A stretch of DNA of 64,000 bases from positions 1-64,000 of the forward strand of contig CAMWLQ010000005.1 in assembly GCA_947175195.1 (NCBI GenBank), in the 5' to 3' direction. Position numbers and translations under genes: made by a program. The notes below the pieces were generated by a model. The model saw only the letters and a list, made by a program, of their open reading frames with translations. It was not told the origin of the DNA and did no database searches. Shown here one piece after another: positions 17,734 to 25,809 of this stretch (within the stretch, counting starts at the first letter, position 1; each line of letters opens with the position of its first letter). Source of the stretch: an uncultured Clostridia bacterium. Lineage in GTDB: Bacteria; Bacillota; Clostridia; Christensenellales; Pumilibacteraceae.

Positions 17734-18891
17734 TTACAGTTTAGACAGCAATTCTACATAACCGTTAAAATCATGGTGCATATTTTGCTGCCCTGCGGCT
17801 CGCAATTCGTTATATTTCCGTATCGAAGGGATAAGCTCGCTTGGCGTTTTACAACCTATGTAACAAAAAGCTTCATTCATTATAAGATGATTAAGATATA
17901 TCGTTTCATCCTTATTTACTGTTTGAATTGTATAAATAAATTTATCTTCTTGCGTAAAGTATTGCGGTATATCATCCTGTTTAGCCTCTTTCATTTTATC
18001 CCAATTAACATAGTCATTTTTAGGGAACGTCAAATATTTTAACAATATTGGTGAAAACAATTGTAACTCGTTTAAAAGATTGGGGTATAATGGAACATAC
18101 TTCCATTCCGGCGAAACCATAATCAATGCGCAATTTGACGATATTGGATGAAATACATAATTATCAAAATAACTACTTTGGTTTGCTATTTCGCGGCGAG
18201 CAAGCTCATCAAAATTATCCTGTCCATAAAGTTCTTTCCCGATCTCTTTTGCTGTTTTAATATAATCTGCTTCCTTATCTTTTGGTATTTGTACAGGCAT
18301 TCGTTCCGTAACATAGCCTATATCATTGATACAAAATTCATTGTTTGTCCGAATTATCATCATAAATGACGAGTTAGCTTCCATGGCATGTTTGCGAACT
18401 CCAATCATATCCGACTGTACAAGTTCGAACATATCGTGTTCTAAAATGGTTAACATTTCCCGTTTCCAAAAATCTTCTTTAGACTCCCCTTCTTGTAAAT
18501 TATATTGGCTTAATTCAAAAGCATTCTTTTTAGGATTGGTATAGCTCATTCGATTTCGCGGTGTACGATAATGCTGTAAAAGAAAATATTTTTTAACTAT
18601 ATTCAATTCAGTACGAGTAAACGACACAGTTTCTTTGGCGCTACATATTCTTTGTAATAGCTTACTCATTGGCTTCTCAATCAAATCGTTAAATTTCTTC
18701 TCCAATTCCTTAACGTCGTCCCCGCTCGCCATATCATACAAATTCTTTTGGCAAAAACAATTATCGGTGTTTCGATAATTTGCATCGAACTTTATCAAAT
18801 CCAAAACACATATTTTGTATTTACCATTTTCAGCTTTTATTGCAAAATTCTTTAACAACCGATTTTGGATGTAATGATTTTTATTTAACAT
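17734..18891 (-). CDS. DUF4238 family protein
   Basis: The 385-residue protein begins 'NKNHYIQNRLLKNF', the opening typical of DUF4238 proteins ('..KNHYVPQ..L..F'), followed by 'CFCQKNLYD' and a largely helical body. The biochemical function of this family is not known to me. Members often occur singly in accessory regions. It follows the DUF2089-like gene by 31 bases and probably shares its transcript. It lies between the two repeat copies and is AT-rich like the other island genes. Confidence 0.75.
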   Translation of the reverse strand: MLNKNHYIQNRLLKNFAIKAENGKYKICVLDLIKFDANYRNTDNCFCQKNLYDMASGDDVKELEKKFNDLIEKPMSKLLQRICSAKETVSFTRTELNIVKKYFLLQHYRTPRNRMSYTNPKKNAFELSQYNLQEGESKEDFWKREMLTILEHDMFELVQSDMIGVRKHAMEANSSFMMIIRTNNEFCINDIGYVTERMPVQIPKDKEADYIKTAKEIGKELYGQDNFDELARREIANQSSYFDNYVFHPISSNCALIMVSPEWKYVPLYPNLLNELQLFSPILLKYLTFPKNDYVNWDKMKEAKQDDIPQYFTQEDKFIYTIQTVNKDETIYLNHLIMNEAFCYIGCKTPSELIPSIRKYNELRAAGQQNMHHDFNGYVELLSKL

Positions 18892-18922
18892 AATATGTAC
18901 CTTTCAATATTTAATTATTGTC

Positions 18923-19672
18923 TTAATTGAAAAATTCTGTATTAACGGTTATAAAACCGCCATGTCCTTGACTTCTGTGATTTACTACTATATTCGCCCA
19001 AGCTAGAATGCCAGAATAATATGTAGATCGCCGAAGCGTAGTATCGCCAACCTTTGCGCCATAAAACTCGGTTGAAATAAAACCATCTATTGTGTCCAAA
19101 GACAGCTCGTCACTACCGATACGCGCTCCATTTTGTGCGGCACTATCACCGCGATACATTTTACCGCCGAGTGAAATAGCCTTTTTAACTATCGCGTCAA
19201 ATATTTCCCATTTCAATACAACACCACGCAAACCATCTGATTCTAAACCGTCTTTACCCGACGATAAACGAAACGGCACAGGCTCACCCTTTAACACAGG
19301 CATAAGCGATTCACCACCACATTCGACAATTCGTGTTTGCAAATGCTGTATTACCATACTATTGTGATTTGTAGAAGAAAGATTTTCCATACTGACTTTT
19401 TCCATAGTTTTGCCCCCTAATTGGCGATTTATATTATCGAGCTTGTTTTTGATTACTCTATACGTTTCGCGATATTCTTCTTGCATTTTTGTGATACTGC
19501 CCTCCGCCAATAGAAATCTTTTTACAAATTCCCAATCGGCGTTGCTTAATTCGCTTAAACCGCGCATATCAAAACTGCCGCTTATTTTAACGCCACAATT
19601 TTTACAAGATAATTCGGAAATGACTAAGTCATTACCACAAGACGGACAAGTTTTTATAATACCATTGGACAT
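18923..19672 (-). CDS. DUF2089-like zinc-ribbon protein with extra C-terminal domain
   Basis: The 249-residue product has a zinc ribbon (CPSCGN...CKNCG, residues 7-27) and a helical segment 'LSNADWEFVKRFLLAEGSITKMQ' typical of DUF2089, a predicted DNA-binding arrangement. About 150 further residues follow that DUF2089 proteins do not usually have, containing 'MYRGDSAAQNGARIGS' and 'HRSQGHGGFITVN'. I do not recognise that part. ATG 19672 has GGAG nine bases upstream. In-frame starts further upstream have no site, and the longest lies in the promoter. It is probably the first gene of a two-gene unit with DUF4238. Confidence 0.7.
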   Translation of the reverse strand: MSNGIIKTCPSCGNDLVISELSCKNCGVKISGSFDMRGLSELSNADWEFVKRFLLAEGSITKMQEEYRETYRVIKNKLDNINRQLGGKTMEKVSMENLSSTNHNSMVIQHLQTRIVECGGESLMPVLKGEPVPFRLSSGKDGLESDGLRGVVLKWEIFDAIVKKAISLGGKMYRGDSAAQNGARIGSDELSLDTIDGFISTEFYGAKVGDTTLRRSTYYSGILAWANIVVNHRSQGHGGFITVNTEFFN

Positions 19673-19700
19673 AGTAATCAACTCCATGTTATTTTTAAGA

Positions 19701-19729
19701 ATAATAACACATATTAAAAGTATTGTCAA
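19701..19729 (-). promoter_or_regulatory. Sigma-70 promoter of DUF2089-DUF4238 unit
   Basis: TTGACA (19724-19729), 17 bases, TATTAT (19701-19706), minus strand, 28 bases before the ATG. Confidence 0.8.
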
Positions 19730-19833
19730 GCATTTTATGCCACATTTATAGAATATGTGCGAATATTTTTATTCTTATTGTTCATAATATTGCACTAGTA
19801 AATTAAACGTTATGCACGTATAAAACAGTCCAA

Positions 19834-20052
19834 CAGTTCAAGTCCGCCCAGGCGAGTCTTTTTGTCCAACTGAGTTAGAGGTTTGTTGTACAAAAAACAC
19901 TTTTGTTTTTGGCAATAATAATTGGCTGTACGAACACATAATTACGCTGCCGTTAGTCGCCGAAGGACAAATTTCGTGGCGAAAACGGATATTTTACTCC
20001 AAAATATGAAAAAAGTTGGTCGATGTGATAGTGACATATCGACCAACTGAAC
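19834..20052. repeat. Degenerate repeat copy B, adjoining tRNA-Arg
   Basis: This is the second copy of the repeat described at 17387-17604. It ends against the 3' end of tRNA-Arg and includes that tRNA's terminator hairpin. The two copies bracket the DUF2089/DUF4238 pair, as a duplication or insertion would leave. Confidence 0.65.
20008..20047 (-). terminator. Terminator of tRNA-Arg
   Basis: Arms GTTGGTCGATGTG (20015-20027) and CATATCGACCAAC (20035-20047) form a 13-base stem with one mismatch, followed on the minus strand by a T-run (20008-20014). Confidence 0.75.
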
Positions 20053-20129
20053 TGGTACACCCGACAAGATTCGAACTTGCGACCCTCAGAATCGGAATCT
20101 GATACTCTATCCAACTGAGCTACGGGTGC
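20053..20129 (-). tRNA. tRNA-Arg (anticodon CCG)
   Basis: The 77-base sequence folds as a standard cloverleaf. The acceptor arms are GCACCCG and CGGGTGT, the D-arm is 'AGCTCAGTTGGATAGAGT', the anticodon stem TCAGA/TCTGA encloses loop TTCCGAT with anticodon CCG, the T-loop is TTCGAAT and the CCA end is encoded. The accessory island lies on its 3' side, which is where integrating elements usually insert. Confidence 0.93.
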
Positions 20130-20264
20130 GGATTGATTATTTATTTGTTTGTTGTGGCATTTGGCATAATCGTCACCCGACACTGACAACTGAGCTACGG
20201 GTGCATATTAACTTACTTTATTTGTTTGGCGTTGTGTTTGGTATAATCGTCACCTGACACTGAC
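20111..20264 (-). repeat. Tandem duplication of tRNA-Arg 5' end plus leader
   Basis: Two units of about 76 bases (20111-20186 and 20187-20264) follow each other. Each begins on the plus strand with 'CAACTGAGCTACGGGTGC', the reverse of the first 18 tRNA bases, and ends with 'ATAATCGTCACC.GACACTGA' (C or T at the variable base). The second unit therefore carries only a 5' fragment of the tRNA gene, upstream of the intact one in the transcript. The remaining bases up to 20356 hold the promoter only. Confidence 0.8.
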
Positions 20265-20306
20265 AGCCAAACGACAGGTACTGAATTATCGCTACTGCCG
20301 ACATTT

Positions 20307-20335
20307 ATAATAACACTGTACGCGTAAAAAAGCAA
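20307..20335 (-). promoter_or_regulatory. Sigma-70 promoter of tRNA-Arg
   Basis: TTGCTT (20330-20335), 17 bases, TATTAT (20307-20312), minus strand. The transcript would start upstream of the duplicated tRNA fragment. Confidence 0.7.
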
Positions 20336-20356
20336 GTTATTTTATTAAGTTTGTTT

Positions 20357-21205
20357 TTATTCAACCACGCGGAAATCGTAATTTTCGCACACCTTTTCGA
20401 ATCCGACCGCACTATAAAGTTTATTTGGTATCGGGTTGGTTTTATCCACAAACAAAACGACACCCTTGTACTCTTTGATTATCCTTTTGCACACCTCGTG
20501 TACCATAGCCTTGCCGTAGCCGCGATTTCTATATTGCGGCTGCGTGTAAACATAACCCAACGTAGCATAGCTGCCGTACGGCTTGGCTTGCGCAAACGAC
20601 ACGGGTATTCCCTCTTCGTTTTCGTACACGAACAAGTTACGCTCCGCGACCAGTGCTTTGAGCTTTGCCCGAGCGAACTCATTGTCGCACTGCCCGACGG
20701 TTTCCGATCTCAGCGCCGCAATCCCCTCCACGGTAAATTCATCGTTTTCAGTCGCTAATCTTAATTTGCCATCCGTCGCAATCGTGTTTAGCTTTGTCAA
20801 GCGCAAAATATCCATGCTTAACTGCGGGCGCATTGTCTTGCCGGTCAATTTTTCGTACTCGTTTACAAACGCCGAACACAATTCCCACTCGCCCTGCACG
20901 CCGCGCACTGCAATATTGTTGTCTACGCAGTACTTAGCCAAATCCGTAGTGGCGCGTGTGACGCCGTCGCCCAATGCAAATAACTGCAAATTGAACGGGT
21001 ACGCATTTAAAAACAACAGCTCGATATTATTATTTTCATTGAGCACCGCGCCGCGAATATTTTGCGGCGGCAATGCGCCATCCGATCCATCGAGATTGCG
21101 CAAAAAGAGATTAAGCTGCAGCTCGTATTCCGACAATATTGCCGCATATGCTTTTTCAAACTCTTGATTATTTTTGCTGATTTTAATAGTATTTTTTCGT
21201 TCCAT
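20357..21205 (-). CDS. GNAT-family N-acetyltransferase
   Basis: The 282-residue protein has a C-terminal GNAT (FR47-like) fold at about residues 150-280. The acetyl-CoA loop is visible as 'PQYRNRGYGKAM', preceded by the beta strand 'ATLGYVYTQ' and followed by 'NKLYSAVGFEKV', a standard motif B. The N-terminal half has no clear domain. The acceptor substrate cannot be read from the sequence. It follows the amylase gene after a hairpin and may be transcribed separately. Confidence 0.85.
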   Translation of the reverse strand: MERKNTIKISKNNQEFEKAYAAILSEYELQLNLFLRNLDGSDGALPPQNIRGAVLNENNNIELLFLNAYPFNLQLFALGDGVTRATTDLAKYCVDNNIAVRGVQGEWELCSAFVNEYEKLTGKTMRPQLSMDILRLTKLNTIATDGKLRLATENDEFTVEGIAALRSETVGQCDNEFARAKLKALVAERNLFVYENEEGIPVSFAQAKPYGSYATLGYVYTQPQYRNRGYGKAMVHEVCKRIIKEYKGVVLFVDKTNPIPNKLYSAVGFEKVCENYDFRVVE

Positions 21206-21219
21206 ACTTATCTGATATT

Positions 21220-21263
21220 ATAATTCGAACTGCCTAAGCGACAGCCTCGGCAGTTCGAGCTAT
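21220..21263 (-). terminator. Hairpin between amylase and GNAT genes
   Basis: The arms contain a perfect ten-base core TCGAACTGCC (21225-21234) and GGCAGTTCGA (21249-21258), extended by A/T pairs. There is no strong T-run on the minus strand, so it may be a partial terminator. Confidence 0.5.
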
Positions 21264-21273
21264 AATTATTCGG

Positions 21274-23154
21274 TTACTTTGATTTTTTCTTTTTTTCGGG
21301 TTTTACGGGAAAATTGGTTTTGCTTGTAGCCTTGATTATTGCCACACCCTTATCCGCGACCTTGCCGCCGAACGGCTTATACGTGAGCAAGTCGGTGTAC
21401 TCGCCCTTAGGCAGCTGAGGTTGGTACGTGCTGCCCGAATTGTTGACAACAACGTATACCACGTCGTCGCCCGCCTTTCTCTTAAAGAACATTACGCCGT
21501 TGTCGGTATCGATGCCGCAGTACCTGCCGTGAGCAAAGACTTCTCTTTCGTTAGTCCTTACCGCGCCCAGCTTTTTGTACCACTTGATCAAATCCTTATC
21601 GGCATTGCCCCACGGATAGCACTTTCTATTGAACGGGTCCTCAAAGCCTTCCATGCCCGCCTCGTCGCCGTAGTACACGCACGGCACGCCGGGAAGAGTG
21701 TATTGCAAAGCCGACGCGAGCTTGACAAGCCGCACTGCCTCGTCGCGATTCTTGACGGTAGCCGTAGCCTTGTCGTCCTTGCTGTACACCGCGCCGTTAT
21801 CGCCGAGCACAGTGAGCAGCCTTGCCGTGTCGTGGTTGCCGAGCACGTTCATCATGCAATCGACCGCGTGCTTGGGATAGTTATTGACCACGACCGCCAC
21901 GGTATTATTGAGCCTGCCGCTGTCGCCGCACCGCACGAAATTGAGAATATCTTCCTTGAACGGGTAATTGGTTACGCTGTCGAGCTTGCCGTCGGTGATA
22001 ACGCTGCGCGTGCCGCCGTCGGTGCGCAAAGCGGTTGCGTCCATAAACACTTCGCCGTACACCACCGCATCGGCGTTTTCCTTTTTTGCTGCCTTTACGC
22101 AATGCTCGATAAACGCGTCCGAGAGCTGTTCGCAAACGTCCAATCTCCAGCCCGCCAAGCCCATTCTCGTCCAGTACCTGACAACGCCCTCCTGACCGTT
22201 GATGAACTCGTCGAACATGGGCGAGTTGTCGTTGGTCGCGGGCATAATGTCTATATTGTCGCGGCACTCGTAATCGTTGTTCCAGTTGTTGAACTTGTAC
22301 CAATCGAAATACGGGGACTTGACGGAATGATAAGCACCCACGCTGTCGTAGTTGCCCTGCTTGTTGAAATAGATACTGTCGTCGCCGGTATGCGAGAACA
22401 CGCCGTCGAGTATGACCTTTATGCCGCGCTTGTCGGCTTTTTTAATCAAAGACCTGAGATCGTCAATCGTGCCGAAATCGCTGTCCACGCGCATATAGTT
22501 GCCGGGGTCGTATTTATGATTGGAATGCGCCTCGAATATAGGCGTGAGGTAAATACACGTAACGCCCAAATTCTTTAAGTATGTAAGCTTTTTAATAATG
22601 CCCTTGAGGTTGCCGCCGAAAAAGTCGGTGTTTTTAATCTTACCCTCGCCGTCGGGCTTATATTCGGGCACGCCGCCCCAGTCCTCGCGGTAGGTCGCAT
22701 ACGGCTTGGTCATATTGCGTTCCCCGCCGATAAAAAACCTGTCGGGCATAATCTCGTACATAATGCCGCCGTCGAGCGCCGTGGGAGCATAGCTGTCGGC
22801 AGTGACGGTGAGCTGCCAATCGCTGCCCTTGCCGAGCAAGGCGTGCAAATCGACGTCGCCGCCCACGCGGTAGCACTGTTCCTCGTTTTGAATATCGAAA
22901 TGATAGAAATACAATCCCGACGTGGTGATCTTGATAGAAATGGTATACGTATATTCGCCGTCCTCGTCCTTAACCAACTTCATAGGATACCGCACGGCGT
23001 CCTCGTTTTGCTTGGTGAGTACGAGATAGACCTCGGACGGATTTTGCGGGCGGGTAAACTTTAACGTCAAGCTGACGGGCTCGCCTACGGTAGCCGCACC
23101 GAGCGGCGACTTGCATTTGCAGCAGTTGGGGAAAAAGTCCACGGTTTTGCTCAT
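21274..23154 (-). CDS. GH13 alpha-amylase/neopullulanase-type enzyme, cytoplasmic
   Basis: The 626-residue enzyme has an N-terminal beta-sandwich of about 120 residues and a GH13 barrel with all four regions: 'DGVFSHTG' (250-257), 'GWRLDVCEQ' (335-343, nucleophile D339), 'VVYGEVF' (acid/base E368) and 'LGNHDT' (D442). 'YEIMPDRFF' near 133-141 is typical of the cyclomaltodextrinase/neopullulanase group. No signal peptide is present, so it should act on maltodextrins in the cytoplasm. A short Lys-rich tail ends the protein. It is the last gene of the glycogen cluster, 102 bases after glgP, with AAGGAG before the ATG. Confidence 0.88.
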   Translation of the reverse strand: MSKTVDFFPNCCKCKSPLGAATVGEPVSLTLKFTRPQNPSEVYLVLTKQNEDAVRYPMKLVKDEDGEYTYTISIKITTSGLYFYHFDIQNEEQCYRVGGDVDLHALLGKGSDWQLTVTADSYAPTALDGGIMYEIMPDRFFIGGERNMTKPYATYREDWGGVPEYKPDGEGKIKNTDFFGGNLKGIIKKLTYLKNLGVTCIYLTPIFEAHSNHKYDPGNYMRVDSDFGTIDDLRSLIKKADKRGIKVILDGVFSHTGDDSIYFNKQGNYDSVGAYHSVKSPYFDWYKFNNWNNDYECRDNIDIMPATNDNSPMFDEFINGQEGVVRYWTRMGLAGWRLDVCEQLSDAFIEHCVKAAKKENADAVVYGEVFMDATALRTDGGTRSVITDGKLDSVTNYPFKEDILNFVRCGDSGRLNNTVAVVVNNYPKHAVDCMMNVLGNHDTARLLTVLGDNGAVYSKDDKATATVKNRDEAVRLVKLASALQYTLPGVPCVYYGDEAGMEGFEDPFNRKCYPWGNADKDLIKWYKKLGAVRTNEREVFAHGRYCGIDTDNGVMFFKRKAGDDVVYVVVNNSGSTYQPQLPKGEYTDLLTYKPFGGKVADKGVAIIKATSKTNFPVKPEKKKKSK

Positions 23155-23256
23155 GATATAACTCCTTTATATAACTACTAATTTTAAGAACTGTTATTTT
23201 GCGACAACGCCGTCGCAAAAATCATGCGGCGGCGTCATTGTCGGAAAGTGTGTTTA

Positions 23257-25689
23257 TTAATTGTTAAGCGGTTTGACCTTTTTAAGGTTCCAAATGTTTT
23301 TGGCGTAGTCGTGGATAGCGCGGTCGGACGAGAATATGCCGGCTTGCGCGATATTGATGAGCGCCATTTTGTTCCACTTGGCTTTGTCGGCATACGCCTT
23401 GCCCATCTTGTCTGCGGCGGCGATATAGTCGTCAAAGTCGAGCAAGCACATATACGGGTCGGCGACCTGATAGCTGCCTGCGATGAGGTAATCGGCTATA
23501 TCGGAGAAACTCTCGCCGTCAAAGCCCACGCGGAGCCTGTCGACCACACGTTTGATGTCGTTGTTGTGCGTGTAGATGGTGGACGAGTTGTAGCCCGCAC
23601 GCCACGCGCGTTCGACCTCTTCCGTCTTCAAACCGAAGATGAAGATGTTGTCGTCGCCTACGCGCTCGCCTATTTCGACGTTGGCGCCGTCGAGCGTACC
23701 CAGCGTGATTGCACCGTTTATCATGAATTTCATGTTGCCCGTGCCTGACGCCTCTTTGCCGGCAAGCGAGATTTGTTCGCTAATTTCGGATGCGGGAATA
23801 AGGTGCTCGGCTTGCGTGACGTTGTAGTTTTCCACGAACATAACGTCAAGCTTTTTCTTGATTTTGGGATTCTTTTGGATTTCCGCCGACAAGCAGTTGA
23901 TGAGCTGGATTATGCGCTTTGCGTGCATATAGCTGCCCGCTGCCTTCGCGCCGAATATAAAGGTTTGCGGCGCGACGTCCTTGTTGGGATTATCCAAAAG
24001 CTCGAGGTAGTAATGCACAATCTTGAGCACGTTGAGCAGCTGACGCTTATACTCGTGAAGGCGCTTGATTTGCGTATCGAACCGCGATTCGGGATTGAGA
24101 ACAAAGCCCGTGGTCTTTTTGATATAATCGGCGTAGTCCTTTTTGTTGGCTTGCTTGATTTGCCCGATTTTTTCCAGCACCGACTTGTCGCGCGTGTACT
24201 TGGTAAGCCCGCTCAGCGTTTCCGGCTTGGTGTAGAAATCGGGACCAATAAGCTCGGTAATGAGCGCGGACAGGCGCGGGTTGGACTGAATGAGCCAGCG
24301 GCGATGCGTAATGCCGTTGGTAACGTTGGTAAACCTGTCGGGATAGACCTCGCTGAATTCGCTGAAAATCGTGTCCTTAATAATTTCGCTGTGCAGCGCC
24401 GAAACGCCGTTTATCTTTTGCGAGCCGATAACGCAAAGGTTTGCCATCTTAACTTGGTTGTTGTGAAGAATACGCATCGCGTCGATCTTTCTGCCCTCGA
24501 CCTGCTTTTCTTCCATAGCGGCTACAAACCGACGGTTGATTTCGCACGTGATAGCGTATATGCGCGGCAACACAAGACGGAACGTGTTTTCGTCCCACTT
24601 TTCCAACGCCTCCGCCATAACGGTATGGTTGGTGTAGTTGACCGTGCGCGTGGTGATGTCCCACGCCTCGTCCCACGAAAAACCGTGTTCGTCCATCAAA
24701 AGGCGCATAAGCTCGGGAATGGCAAGCGCGGGGTGGGTGTCGTTTGCGTGAATGACCGCCTTGTCGGGCAAATTCTTAACGCTCTTGTAAAGGCGCAGGT
24801 GGTCCTTGATTATGCTTTGCAGCGACGCCGAAACGAGGAAATATTCTTGCTGGAGCCTGAGCTGTTTGCCCTGCGAGTGATCGTCCGCGGGATAAAGCAC
24901 CTTGGAAATAAGCTCGGCGTCGTTTTCGCGGCGCATAGCCTTTTCGTAATCGCCCTGCGAGAAGGAGTGCATGTCGAACTGCATGGACGAGGTTGCCGAC
25001 CACAAACGCAGTACGCTGACGCCCGCGTTGTCGCCGTAGCCCGAAATCATTACGTCGTTGGCAAGCGCGTCAACGCTTTCGCCGTCCACGTAACGGACAC
25101 GCATCCTGCCGTCCTCCTCGTACTCCTCTACCCTGCCGCCGAAATTGACGGTAAAGCGTTTGTCGGAGCGCGGCATCATCCACACCTCGCCGCTGGGCAG
25201 CCACATATCGGGCAGCTCGACCTGCTGGTTATCGACAATGCGCTGACGGAACAAGCCGTACTGATAACGAATGGTAAAGCCCATTGCGGGGTAATTTTTG
25301 GTGGCAAGACTGTCCATAAAGCATGATGCAAGCCGTCCTAAACCGCCGTTGCCAAGACCTGCGTCCGACTCTCTTTCGAATATGTTTTCCAAAGAGAAAT
25401 TCATATTTTTAAGGCACTCGTCAAACTGCTCGGTAAGTCCGAGGTTGAACAAATTGTTCTTGAGCGATCTGCCGATAAGGAATTCCATACAAATATAATA
25501 CACGCGCTTATACTTGCCTTCCGCGATACGCGCATTGTTCTCTTGCTTTTTTTGCAACAACAAGTCGCGTACAACCAACGAAATCGCCTTGTACATTTGA
25601 TCCTCGTTGGCACGGTCGGGCGTGATAGCAAAGTAGCGGGTCAACTTATCGAGTATAAGCTCCTGCACCTCATTTGTTGTTTTAGTCAT
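23257..25689 (-). CDS. glgP: Glycogen/maltodextrin phosphorylase
   Basis: The 810-residue protein is full length for the family. It begins with the glycogen phosphorylase N-terminal helices, then 'SDAGLGNGGLGRLA' and 'GFTIRYQYGLF'. The pyridoxal-phosphate lysine lies in 'EASGTGNMKFM' near residue 650. It releases glucose-1-phosphate from alpha-1,4-glucan with inorganic phosphate. It has its own promoter and GGAGG site, between glgA upstream and the GH13 amylase downstream. Phosphorylase plus amylase suits turnover of the stored glycogen made by the other two genes. Confidence 0.96.
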   Translation of the reverse strand: MTKTTNEVQELILDKLTRYFAITPDRANEDQMYKAISLVVRDLLLQKKQENNARIAEGKYKRVYYICMEFLIGRSLKNNLFNLGLTEQFDECLKNMNFSLENIFERESDAGLGNGGLGRLASCFMDSLATKNYPAMGFTIRYQYGLFRQRIVDNQQVELPDMWLPSGEVWMMPRSDKRFTVNFGGRVEEYEEDGRMRVRYVDGESVDALANDVMISGYGDNAGVSVLRLWSATSSMQFDMHSFSQGDYEKAMRRENDAELISKVLYPADDHSQGKQLRLQQEYFLVSASLQSIIKDHLRLYKSVKNLPDKAVIHANDTHPALAIPELMRLLMDEHGFSWDEAWDITTRTVNYTNHTVMAEALEKWDENTFRLVLPRIYAITCEINRRFVAAMEEKQVEGRKIDAMRILHNNQVKMANLCVIGSQKINGVSALHSEIIKDTIFSEFSEVYPDRFTNVTNGITHRRWLIQSNPRLSALITELIGPDFYTKPETLSGLTKYTRDKSVLEKIGQIKQANKKDYADYIKKTTGFVLNPESRFDTQIKRLHEYKRQLLNVLKIVHYYLELLDNPNKDVAPQTFIFGAKAAGSYMHAKRIIQLINCLSAEIQKNPKIKKKLDVMFVENYNVTQAEHLIPASEISEQISLAGKEASGTGNMKFMINGAITLGTLDGANVEIGERVGDDNIFIFGLKTEEVERAWRAGYNSSTIYTHNNDIKRVVDRLRVGFDGESFSDIADYLIAGSYQVADPYMCLLDFDDYIAAADKMGKAYADKAKWNKMALINIAQAGIFSSDRAIHDYAKNIWNLKKVKPLNN

Positions 25690-25756
25690 ATTTCCTCCGT
25701 TTCCGATGATTGTAAAATTGAATTGGGGTACTCGGCGCGCAAAGGCGCCAATATTA

Positions 25757-25785
25757 ATTGTAAATTATGCACGCCGAAAAATCAA
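25757..25785 (-). promoter_or_regulatory. Sigma-70 promoter of glgP
   Basis: TTGATT (25780-25785), 17 bases, TACAAT (25757-25762), minus strand, in the glgA-glgP gap. Confidence 0.7.
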
Positions 25786-25809
25786 GCGTTTTTTATGGCA
25801 ACTGCCGAT

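Noticed and set aside
17387-19890. tRNA-like pieces ('GTTCAAGTC' and 'CAACTGAGTTA') in the degenerate repeats
   Set aside because: The T-arm-like and D-arm-like pieces are on opposite strands and the bases next to 'TTCAAGT' do not pair, so no cloverleaf can form.
23773-25326. Long forward open frame of 517 codons opposite glgP
   Set aside because: It is antisense to a complete, well-conserved glgP, has no ribosome site and no recognisable motif. Codon bias of the GC-rich core makes such shadow frames frequent.
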